A stretch of DNA of 64,000 nt from contig BJHQ01000004.1 in assembly GCA_014193115.1 (NCBI GenBank), forward strand, positions 1 to 64,000, written 5' to 3'. This document shows, piece after piece, positions 1 to 6,795 of this stretch. This DNA comes from Planctomycetota bacterium (GTDB taxonomy: Bacteria; Planctomycetota; UBA11346). The notes under the pieces are model-generated. The model made no database searches and was not told where the DNA came from. It saw only the letters and a list, made by a program, of their open reading frames with translations. Each line of letters starts with the position of its first letter. Within the stretch, counting starts at the first letter, position 1. Made by a program: the position numbers and the translations under genes.

Positions 1-133
1 CGCCAACTTCTGCGCCGAAGACATCACGGATGCCGAGACCGAGGCCAGGCGTGGAGCCAAGCGCATCCGCCGGCGACTATCCCTTCTGGATGGCTTTCTG
101 GCAGGGGCCGGGCTGTCCTTTGGGTCAATATGA
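1..133 (+). CDS. IS630-family transposase, C-terminal fragment
   Basis: Only the C-terminal 43 codons lie in the window, in the frame starting at base 2 and ending at the TGA at 131-133. They align with the C-terminus of the DDE transposase encoded at 1232-1810, including the Ala-Asn-Phe-Cys-Ala-Glu-Asp stretch and the basic Arg-rich segment. Whether the rest of this copy is intact cannot be seen. Confidence 0.8.
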   Translation, partial: ANFCAEDITDAETEARRGAKRIRRRLSLLDGFLAGAGLSFGSI

Positions 134-157
134 CAACCTATATATGAAAGCTCAGTA
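1..157 (+). mobile_element. Right end of an IS630-family element, copy 1 (truncated by window edge)
   Basis: This is the 3' end of an insertion sequence. It is closely similar, at DNA level, to the right end of the complete copy at 695-1834. It encodes the last 43 residues of the transposase and ends in the same terminal inverted repeat (132-155) followed by the TA dinucleotide (156-157) used as target by IS630/Tc1-mariner elements. It differs from copy 2 at scattered positions, so the two copies are not a very recent duplication. Both copies point the same way. Confidence 0.85.
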
Positions 158-694
158 ACAGCCGGACCCCCAGAATGGGCCGAAATCCCCGTGGATTTCA
201 CCTTTCTTTTTTTCTCCCCGTTCTCCAGTTCGCGGGACTGGCCTGGTGGGGCAGCCAGGACACTGGTAAAAGGGTCGCCGTTCTCCGGTTCTCCGGCTGC
301 GTTTTGGGTGAAAACCGGTCTTAGTTAACAGCGCTGTCCAACCTGGCCACCAATCAGCGGATGCGAACTGGAGAACGGCCGCTCGCCCATGGAAGTCAGC
401 GGAATCGGGAAGAATCTCCCTCCATGCCGCAGGCCTACATCATCGCCGGCCCCAACGGCGCTGGGAAGACCACCTTCGCCCGTGTCTTTCTGCCAGTGCA
501 CGCTGGCTGCATGACCTTCAACCGTGGCATGGATTGGCGGCGTGAGCTCGTATGGCATCGGGCTGCTCTGGACTAGGATTTTGCCATGCTGATCCACTGT
601 GACCCTGCGCGAGTTGGTCGAATCACTCCTGGATCGGAGCTCCCAGGCGACAGATCTAGTGGGCACGCTTCGAACCAGGAAAACCTGGCCGTAC
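158..694. other. Segment between two IS630 copies
   Basis: These 537 bases sit between two same-orientation IS630 copies. The only recognisable content is the broken zeta-toxin-like fragment at 424-576. The remainder (158-423 and 577-694) shows no supportable gene. The 341-base open frame on the minus strand has no recognisable motif and lies antisense to the toxin fragment. The arrangement could be a composite transposon remnant or two independent insertions into a decaying locus. Confidence 0.6.
424..576 (+). pseudogene. Zeta-toxin-like P-loop kinase, N-terminal fragment
   Basis: The fragment starts at ATG 424 and reads 50 residues. It opens with the motif Tyr-Ile-Ile-Ala-Gly-Pro-Asn-Gly-Ala-Gly-Lys-Thr-Thr-Phe-Ala, the Walker A loop and first strand typical of zeta-toxin / UDP-GlcNAc kinase family proteins (Pfam Zeta_toxin). 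Intact family members run to about 190-280 residues. Here the similarity fades about 15 residues after the P-loop and the frame stops, so everything after the ATP-binding loop, including the catalytic Asp, is missing. No partner antitoxin is visible. It is most likely a remnant eroded by nearby IS activity. Any other P-loop kinase with the same start could give this motif, but the AGPNGAGKTTFA form is typical of zeta toxins. Confidence 0.65.
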
Positions 695-749
695 TACTGA
701 TAATTCATATATAGGTTGACTTTTTCTAGATGTCCTACATGATACCGGC

Positions 750-1274
750 ATGCCAGCCAAGCAGCGCCGCTCGACCCCCCGACTGACAGGCAAGCGGGAT
801 CATTCCGCGATGGAGAAGCGGCGCCTGGAGGCACTGGAGCTGCTGGCCGACGGCATTTCGCAGTCGGAGATTGCCCGTCGCCTGGATGTTTCCCGCCAAG
901 CAGTGAGCAAATGGGTGACCGCCAAGCGTGACGGCGGGATGAAGGCTCTTGCCAGCAAGGGCAAGCCGGGCCGCAAGACGGCTCCGTCTTCGTCCGAGAT
1001 GAAGAAGGTCGAGGTCGCGCTGCTGAAGGGGCCGGTGAAAAATGGCTGCCGCAATGATCTGTGGACTCTGCGGCGGGTGGCCGAAGTCATCGCCCGCGTG
1101 ACGGGACGTCCGCGTCCGAGCATCAGTCGCACCTGGGGCCTGCTGCACACGATGGGATGGAGTTGCCAGCGCCCGGCCCGCCGCGCCCGGCAGCAGGACG
1201 CCGATGCGGTCACGGATTTCCGTGAGCAGACGTGGACCGCTGTCAAAAAAACGCCCGAGATCAGCGGAAGCTGA
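750..1274 (+). CDS. IS630-family transposase, OrfA (HTH DNA-binding part)
   Basis: This is the N-terminal part of the transposase, 174 residues. Residues about 25-60 form a helix-turn-helix (Ala-Asp-Gly-Ile-Ser-Gln-Ser-Glu-Ile-Ala-Arg-Arg-Leu-Asp-Val-Ser-Arg-Gln-Ala-Val), followed by the winged second HTH region usual in IS630 proteins. The frame overlaps OrfB by 43 bases. A run of seven A at 1245-1251 lies in the overlap, so a -1 slip there would give one full-length transposase. The ATG at 750 lies 30 bases inside the left inverted repeat. OrfA alone lacks the catalytic domain. Confidence 0.85.
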   Translation: MPAKQRRSTPRLTGKRDHSAMEKRRLEALELLADGISQSEIARRLDVSRQAVSKWVTAKRDGGMKALASKGKPGRKTAPSSSEMKKVEVALLKGPVKNGCRNDLWTLRRVAEVIARVTGRPRPSISRTWGLLHTMGWSCQRPARRARQQDADAVTDFREQTWTAVKKTPEISGS

Positions 1275-1810
1275 TCATTTTCGCAGACGAGTCGGGACTC
1301 AGCGAGCGTCCGTCGATACGCTCCACCTGGGGACGCCGGGGCAAGACGCCGGTCGTCGTGCATTCCCACCGCTGGGCCAAGCGCTCCATGATGGCGGGCC
1401 TTATCTACCATTGGTCGGGAAAGCCCGCGAAACTCACCTTCGAGATCATCGAACAATCCTATCGCCTGCCCGACATCCTCCGATGGTGCCGGCGTCTGAT
1501 TCGCGTGTTGGCCGGAAAGAAGGCGATCCTGATCTGGGACCGCCTCCAAGCCCATCGAAGCAAAGCAGTGAAGGCCTACTTGGCAGCCTATGGAATCGAG
1601 GTGGTCCTACTCCCCGGGTACGCACCACAGCTCAACCCCACCGAATGGCTCTGGGCCAACCTCAAGGGCACCGAACTCGCCAACTTCTGCGCCGAAGACA
1701 TCACCGACGCCGAGACCGAGGCCCGGCGTGGAGCCAAACGCATTCGCCGGCGGCTATTATTGCTGGAGGGCTTTCTGGCGGGGGCGGGACTAACCTTTGG
1801 GTCAAAATGA
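1232..1810 (+). CDS. IS630-family transposase, OrfB (DDE catalytic part)
   Basis: This is the catalytic domain of the transposase. It carries the first Asp in Phe-Ala-Asp-Glu-Ser-Gly near residue 19, the second in Leu-Ile-Trp-Asp-Arg-Leu near 103, and the Leu-Asn-Pro-Thr-Glu motif providing the final acidic residue near 138: the DDE/D arrangement of the IS630-Tc1-mariner superfamily. The formal start at 1232 is probably not used. The natural product is an OrfA-OrfB fusion made by slippage at the A7 run (1245-1251). The frame ends just before the right inverted repeat. Confidence 0.85.
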   Translation: MDRCQKNARDQRKLIIFADESGLSERPSIRSTWGRRGKTPVVVHSHRWAKRSMMAGLIYHWSGKPAKLTFEIIEQSYRLPDILRWCRRLIRVLAGKKAILIWDRLQAHRSKAVKAYLAAYGIEVVLLPGYAPQLNPTEWLWANLKGTELANFCAEDITDAETEARRGAKRIRRRLLLLEGFLAGAGLTFGSK

Positions 1811-2036
1811 CAATCTATATATGAAATATCAGTAAACTGGCGCTCCGTTTATGTCCACCAAAATTCCCGCTGTTCGACCCACTCCTTGCGTGTTGGGCTT
1901 CAGTCATTTTAAGAAGCATACCTTCCGGTACCTACCGATCAAACCAGGAATCCCCATGCACAGCATGAAGTGCGAGGAACCCACACCCTTCCGCCGTACG
2001 CTTGGATAATGGTGAACCTCCAGCAGCATCTGACGT

Positions 2037-4196
2037 ATGCCCCCCATGTACCTACCTGCCATCCTCACCGTCCTTTGTGCGGCCGCTGCTGCCGCCGATT
2101 ACACCTTTACTCTCAACGGATCCTCGCTGACTCCGACTCTCCTGCCAACCGGCGATGGACCACACCCAGGTCCGGGCGATCTGGTGTGGACTGGTGGCTG
2201 GCAGGTCCTCGACGGTCCAGGCCGCTATTCTTTCTCCGACGAACGCGACCAGGTGCGGCGGCGCATCGACGACGGTCCCGAAACGGTCACCCTGGTCCGG
2301 ATTTCTTCACATTCCGAGGACGGTGACCAGAAAGAGGGGAAAACTTCGTGGAAACTCGCCAATGCCCTGGCTGGAATGGATGCTGCCCAACGTGCTGCTG
2401 TACGCGGCCTCATTCTGGAGAACCGGTACGATGCTCCCATCGATGGATTCGCTGCGACTTGCTCTGGCCTGAACTGGGGCCAACTCGCGGTTTCTGTCTC
2501 TGACGATGCCTGGCTGGATCCCCAGGGACGCCTACCCTTCGATCGGGGTATTTGGGCACTGACCATCAAACCGAATCAGTACCCGAACCGCTTCACCCAA
2601 GCCGCCTTCGACGGTTACGCCGGTTTGCGATTCCTCTCTGTTGATGGGCTGGGCTCGAACGATTTGCCGATCGCCCTGGCGTCATTCGCGAGTTATACCC
2701 AATTACGCGTTTTGCGCCTATCGAGCGTGACCGTTGCTCCAGGCCCACTGCAGACCGCATTGCTTTCCAATTTCGAAGCGTGGCATTGTAATACAGGCGC
2801 CGCACCTTGGCCGGCTTCGCTCGACGATCTGGCTGCCTGCACCAAACTGTCGGTGATCAATGTAGCTGGTGCCGGTCTGACTGGGCTGGAGAAACTCGAT
2901 CGCTTTCCTGTTTTGGAAAAACTTACAGCGAGCAATTCTCGTATTGCTCGCCTGTCTACCGCTGTCGGTCCTAATCTGCGCAAGATTTCCGTATTCGGTG
3001 CGCCGATACCCCCTGACCTCGTTGCTACCTTCCGCGCTTCCCACCCAAACATCGTCCTGGAGCACGCCTGGGCGGATGCACTGACTCCTATGCAGTCCTG
3101 CACGCGAATCATTCTGCGCACCGGTGGTACTTGCCATCGTGATCGTGGCTCAGAGCGCGAGCTGTGGCGCAGCAATGAACCGGCCGAGGTGCGTCGTTTT
3201 CTGACTTTGATCGGTATCAAAGACCGACAAAGTGGACGTCATTGTATGTGCTGCGGCTCTGCCACCGTCGAATTGTACCGTGGGGAGATCCTAGCAATGA
3301 CGGTAGGCATGCATCACGGCCAGAGCTTGCGTTGGGCGGACGGTCCGTGGCCAGGTGACGCAATCCTGACCGAAGACGCCGCCACAACTCTGGCCGACTG
3401 GTTGGCTGAGCGTGGCGAGCAGAACACCGTGGCCGAATATAAGCAGGGCAAGGCGCGCGAAGCGGCGATGAAGCGATTTGTCGTGTCATGGACCGTCATC
3501 CTTGGGGCGCCTACCATGGATGCCATGCGCGGTGGAAAGGACCAGGCAGGCGTGCGTGCCGCTCTGGCTGCTGGCCTGCCCGAAGGCCCGGCACGAGACG
3601 TAACCCTGCTTCGATTATACGGGTGCTGTCTGCCCGATTGGCATCTGCATACTTATCTTGACCGCATTCTGGTTGGCAGTGAGGATGAAAAAGAAGGTGG
3701 CTTGCTCGATCTGGCTTCGGCCCTTCGCGGCTTGACCGCGCCGAACTTGGACACCACGGCACAACTGGGTGCCGCCCGCCTGATCCTGGGCGACCGTGCC
3801 CTCGATCGCATGACCACCGAGGATGCAGCCCGGTTAGTGCCTGCGCTGGCGCGCCTTGGCTTTGCCAATCCACGTCCTGAAAATCGCCAAGAAACCATAC
3901 AGGCCCTTGCAACGGCCGACGCACCGTGGCGCCGCGCGTTGCTGCGCGAAGCCTTGGCAGATCCCCCAGCCGGCTTGTTACCGGAGAGCGCCGCAACCTT
4001 GCCAGGCGGAATGGTAACCTACCGATCGAGCGTGAAAGTTCCCGATGGTGCTACCCTGTCTGCCGCCGCCGCACTGGCATTGCTCCATCTCGGTGACCGC
4101 GATGCCGAACCGCTCATCCGAGCAGCCATGTCGAGAATGGACAAGGATGGCCGCGCCACCGTTAGCGCCGCCTTGGATGGAACCAAGGCACCATAA
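2037..4196 (+). CDS. Secreted leucine-rich-repeat-like protein of unknown function
   Basis: This 719-residue protein begins with a short signal peptide (hydrophobic stretch, then Ala-Ala-Ala-Ala-Ala-Asp near residues 16-22), so it is probably exported. A second ATG three codons in could be the true start. Residues about 200-345 hold irregular leucine-rich repeats (for example Leu-Arg-Val-Leu-Arg-Leu-Ser-Ser, and Leu-Glu-Lys-Leu-Thr-Ala-Ser). Residues about 385-440 contain a Cys-Met-Cys-Cys-Gly cluster at 403-407 followed by a His-His-Gly-Gln-Ser-Leu-Arg-Trp stretch, which looks like a small conserved module of PVC-type proteins. The last 250 residues are Ala/Leu-rich and helical, perhaps HEAT-like. 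I recognise no enzyme motif. Its third-position GC is lower than that of the core genes further right, as for its accessory neighbours. Confidence 0.6.
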   Translation: MPPMYLPAILTVLCAAAAAADYTFTLNGSSLTPTLLPTGDGPHPGPGDLVWTGGWQVLDGPGRYSFSDERDQVRRRIDDGPETVTLVRISSHSEDGDQKEGKTSWKLANALAGMDAAQRAAVRGLILENRYDAPIDGFAATCSGLNWGQLAVSVSDDAWLDPQGRLPFDRGIWALTIKPNQYPNRFTQAAFDGYAGLRFLSVDGLGSNDLPIALASFASYTQLRVLRLSSVTVAPGPLQTALLSNFEAWHCNTGAAPWPASLDDLAACTKLSVINVAGAGLTGLEKLDRFPVLEKLTASNSRIARLSTAVGPNLRKISVFGAPIPPDLVATFRASHPNIVLEHAWADALTPMQSCTRIILRTGGTCHRDRGSERELWRSNEPAEVRRFLTLIGIKDRQSGRHCMCCGSATVELYRGEILAMTVGMHHGQSLRWADGPWPGDAILTEDAATTLADWLAERGEQNTVAEYKQGKAREAAMKRFVVSWTVILGAPTMDAMRGGKDQAGVRAALAAGLPEGPARDVTLLRLYGCCLPDWHLHTYLDRILVGSEDEKEGGLLDLASALRGLTAPNLDTTAQLGAARLILGDRALDRMTTEDAARLVPALARLGFANPRPENRQETIQALATADAPWRRALLREALADPPAGLLPESAATLPGGMVTYRSSVKVPDGATLSAAAALALLHLGDRDAEPLIRAAMSRMDKDGRATVSAALDGTKAP

Positions 4197-4535
4197 AGCG
4201 GTTTGACCCCCACCAGTCCAGGCGGTGAATGGAGCGGTGTTTGCCAAGCCCGCGCTGTCCGCGCTCTCACCAGCCTGGCTGACGCCCACCGCTCCCGGAC
4301 CCCTGATCGCGGCCTCGCACGGCAACGCGTTCGGGTTGGGCTGCTGGCTTCGTCCGCCTGCCTTCGTGGGGGTTTCTCGGCATTTGCAGGGCGAGTACCC
4401 CTAGCCGGTGGACACAGGATAGCGACCCTCGCAGCACGCTGCCCAGGCCACCAGCCGCGCCTCGTCCGCGCCGACCGTGGCACTCAGCCATGCCAGTGGT
4501 AGCCGTTTTCCTCGATCGATCCCAAGGAGCACACG
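4197..4535. other. Intergenic region upstream of the GH27 gene
   Basis: I see no gene here. Short open frames exist on both strands but none carries a recognisable motif. The end of the region holds a good ribosome-binding site (AAGGAG at 4524-4529) six bases before the alpha-galactosidase ATG. An in-frame TAG at 4500-4502 rules out any upstream extension of that gene. Confidence 0.5.
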
Positions 4536-6116
4536 ATGGACCTGCTTTCTTTACAGCGCACGCGGGCGATCAGGACGCCGCCACCTGCTGCAAGACCCCA
4601 GATCAATGGCCCGCGCATCGTCGGAGTACGGCCGGACAGCCCTTTCCAGTATTACATCCCCGTCACCGGTGTACGACCCATCGTGTTGGAAGTTTCAGAG
4701 CTGCCATCAGGTTTGCACTTCAATCCGAAAACTGCCACCATTCAGGGTCGAACCAGTGAACCTGGACACCATAAAGTGGTGATCACCGGCAGAAATGTGG
4801 AAGGCCAGCACACCAGGGAACTGACCATTGTTGTCGGTGATGGCCTCGCCTTGACCCCGACCATGGGCTGGAGCAGCTGGAACTGTTTCAACGCCAAGAT
4901 CGATCAGGAACTCATCCTCAACCAGGCCCAAGCGATGGTGACCACCGGTCTCATCGATCATGGTTGGACCTACATCAATATCGACGATGGTTGGCAAGGT
5001 GGCCGGGATGCCGACGGCCGCATCCAGGGCGGAGCGAATTTCCCCGACCTTCGTGCCTTGGGTGATGCCATCCATGGTTTGGGTTTGAAGTTCGGGATCT
5101 ATTCCTCGCCTGGCCCGAAAACCTGTGCCGGATTCGAGGGGAGTTTCCGCCATGAGGCCCAGGATGCCCAATCGTACGCCGAATGGGGGGTGGATTTCCT
5201 CAAGCACGACTGGTGCACCGCTCAGATCCTGGCCAGGGTGCGACGCCTGGGGGGGTACACGGCGCTGCTGCCAGACAGGGAACGCGCTGAGGTTGCTGCC
5301 CTCGGTGTCGAGATCGATACTTTGAAGGCAGCCGGAATCAGTGATCAGGATTCGGAGTTCAAAAACCTTCTTGAGCGTCGCCTCGCCATCGTGCTCAAAC
5401 AGACCACGGCCAGTGAGCGGTTGCCGATCGACCTTGCCATTGAACAGGCGCCCTACCGGTTGATGGGCGAAGCTCTGCGCCGCCAAGGCCGCGATATCGT
5501 CTATAATTTGTGCAATTATGGCCAATGGAACGTCTGGCAATGGGGCCCGCAGGTCCACGCCCACAGTTGGCGCACAACCGGCGATATCCTCGATTCCTGG
5601 GAAAGCGTGGAAAAGATCGGATTCTCGCAAAACGGTTTGGAGGTCTGGTCTGCACCCGGACGATGGAACGATCCGGACATGCTGGAGATCGGCAACCAGA
5701 ACCTGACTCCAGACGAATGTTTTACGCACATGACGCTGTGGTGCATTCTTGCGGCACCGCTCCTGATCGGCTGCGACCTGACCAGCATGGATGCGTTCAC
5801 CTTGAGCGTTTTCAGCAACGATGAAGTGCTGGCGATCAACCAGGATCCCCTGGGACGCCAAGGAAACCGCGTGTTTCTGCGCGGCCAGATCGAGGTCTGG
5901 CGCAAACCGCTTATGGATGGCATGACCGCCATAGCCGTGTTCAACCGCGGAGAAGAAGTGGCAGATGTGGATATTGCGTGGGCTGACCTGCACCTGAACG
6001 ATCAGGTTTCGATCCGCGATTGCTGGCGGCAACGGGACCTACCGCAATTGGCTGCGGGTCTCAAGACCAGGGTCCAAGCGCATTCGGCTGAATTATTCCG
6101 AGTCGGCAAGAGCTAA
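4536..6116 (+). CDS. Alpha-galactosidase-type glycoside hydrolase, GH27, with N-terminal He_PIG-like domain
   Basis: This 526-residue enzyme should release terminal alpha-D-galactose (or a related alpha-linked sugar). Residues about 20-105 form an Ig-like He_PIG module (Pro-rich entry, Asn-Gly-Pro-Arg-Ile-Val-Gly-Val-Arg-Pro, and Leu-Pro-Ser-Gly-Leu). From residue about 108 comes the GH27 barrel with the signature Met-Gly-Trp-Ser-Ser-Trp-Asn. By family comparison the nucleophile is Asp225 in Lys-His-Asp-Trp-Cys and the acid/base is Asp350 in Trp-Arg-Thr-Thr-Gly-Asp. Trp-Asn-Asp-Pro-Asp-Met-Leu is also present. A C-terminal beta domain follows. The start is firm (AAGGAG six bases upstream), yet there is no signal peptide, which is odd for a protein carrying this usually extracellular Ig-like module. 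A strong hairpin follows at 6152-6186. Confidence 0.92.
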   Translation: MDLLSLQRTRAIRTPPPAARPQINGPRIVGVRPDSPFQYYIPVTGVRPIVLEVSELPSGLHFNPKTATIQGRTSEPGHHKVVITGRNVEGQHTRELTIVVGDGLALTPTMGWSSWNCFNAKIDQELILNQAQAMVTTGLIDHGWTYINIDDGWQGGRDADGRIQGGANFPDLRALGDAIHGLGLKFGIYSSPGPKTCAGFEGSFRHEAQDAQSYAEWGVDFLKHDWCTAQILARVRRLGGYTALLPDRERAEVAALGVEIDTLKAAGISDQDSEFKNLLERRLAIVLKQTTASERLPIDLAIEQAPYRLMGEALRRQGRDIVYNLCNYGQWNVWQWGPQVHAHSWRTTGDILDSWESVEKIGFSQNGLEVWSAPGRWNDPDMLEIGNQNLTPDECFTHMTLWCILAAPLLIGCDLTSMDAFTLSVFSNDEVLAINQDPLGRQGNRVFLRGQIEVWRKPLMDGMTAIAVFNRGEEVADVDIAWADLHLNDQVSIRDCWRQRDLPQLAAGLKTRVQAHSAELFRVGKS

Positions 6117-6151
6117 CGCGGTTTCGTGCCGGCTGGCCCGGCTCGCTGCAG

Positions 6152-6186
6152 GCCGCAGGTCGGACGGATCCTGTCCGACCTGCGGC
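6152..6186 (+). terminator. Terminator-like hairpin after the GH27 gene
   Basis: A perfect 14-base-pair stem (GCCGCAGGTCGGAC at 6152-6165 with its complement at 6173-6186) closes a 7-base loop, 36 bases after the stop codon. There is no clear T-run, so it may be a rho-assisted terminator or a 3'-end stabiliser. Confidence 0.55.
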
Positions 6187-6189
6187 GTC

Positions 6190-6700
6190 ACCCTTGAAAA
6201 CCCACATGCTCACCAATTTCGCCACATCGCCGCACCAACTCTGGAAAACAAAAAAAAGTACCGCCGGGATAATCATAGGACATCGAGCAGATCTGGCTGA
6301 TGCCGGTCCAGCAGCCGGTGATCTCGTTGTTGGCGTAGAGGTGGAAGCAGTTGGGTTGCAGCGGCCAGATGCCATCGACCTCGGCATTGTTGCCGAGGCC
6401 CCCAATTTCCGCTGCCGGCGATCCACCGACCCTTACACCAGCCGACACCGCTGGTCTCGTCGCGATTGTCGAGGTCCCGGGCCGTGCAGCGATCGAAGAC
6501 ATAGCGCTGGCCACCCTACATGGACAGCAGCGTGTTGCAGTCATGCACGCCGATGAAGGTGCAATCGCGGAAGGTCACCCCGGTCGCTGCGGCAAGGAAG
6601 ACACCGGAATGGGTGGTGAATTCGCAACCCGTGAAGGTCATGTCGGTGCACAGGGCGGTATCGAAGACAGAGCCGGTATAATACCGCGGCTACGCCTATC
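6190..6700 (-). pseudogene. Decayed right-handed beta-helix (pectate-lyase-like) gene
   Basis: No intact gene fits this region, but the minus strand reads clear beta-helix protein in pieces. Around 6655-6520 one frame gives Met-Thr-Phe-Thr-Gly-Cys-Glu-Phe, Val-Thr-Phe-Arg-Asp-Cys-Thr-Phe-Ile-Gly and similar rungs, then hits a TAG at 6516-6518. Reading continues past the stop (Tyr-Val-Phe-Asp-Arg-Cys-Thr-Ala). The similarity then moves to another frame at about 6420-6290: Asn-Asn-Ala-Glu-Val-Asp-Gly, Phe-His-Leu-Tyr-Ala-Asn-Asn-Glu-Ile. So it has at least one nonsense mutation and one frameshift, and neither end is clear. It may be the remains of a relative of the intact beta-helix gene next door, on the same strand. 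Confidence 0.6.
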
Positions 6701-6795
6701 ACACCAGCCTGACCGCCGTTGAGGCCTTTGAACGGTCGTTCTCAGGCGATCGAATCGGGGGTGATGATTGATGGACGCCGACTTGGAAGAGTCGC

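Larger units (their letters stand above)
695..1834 (+). mobile_element. Complete IS630-family insertion sequence, copy 2
   Basis: The element is bounded by TA dinucleotides at 695-696 and 1833-1834. Inside these are near-perfect 24-base terminal inverted repeats: left 697-720, right 1809-1832. They have the consensus CTGATANTTCATATATAGRTTG, and the right end also matches copy 1. The element is about 1.14 kb and encodes a two-frame transposase (750-1274 and 1232-1810). TA target duplication, short AT-rich ends and a DDE transposase split over two overlapping frames all fit IS630. Confidence 0.88.

Noticed and set aside
424-576. Functional toxin-antitoxin system
   Set aside because: Only the P-loop end of a zeta-like protein remains and there is no antitoxin, so no working system can be claimed.
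4707-6032. 441-codon minus-strand frame across the GH27 gene
   Set aside because: The GH27 catalytic motifs fix the plus strand as coding.
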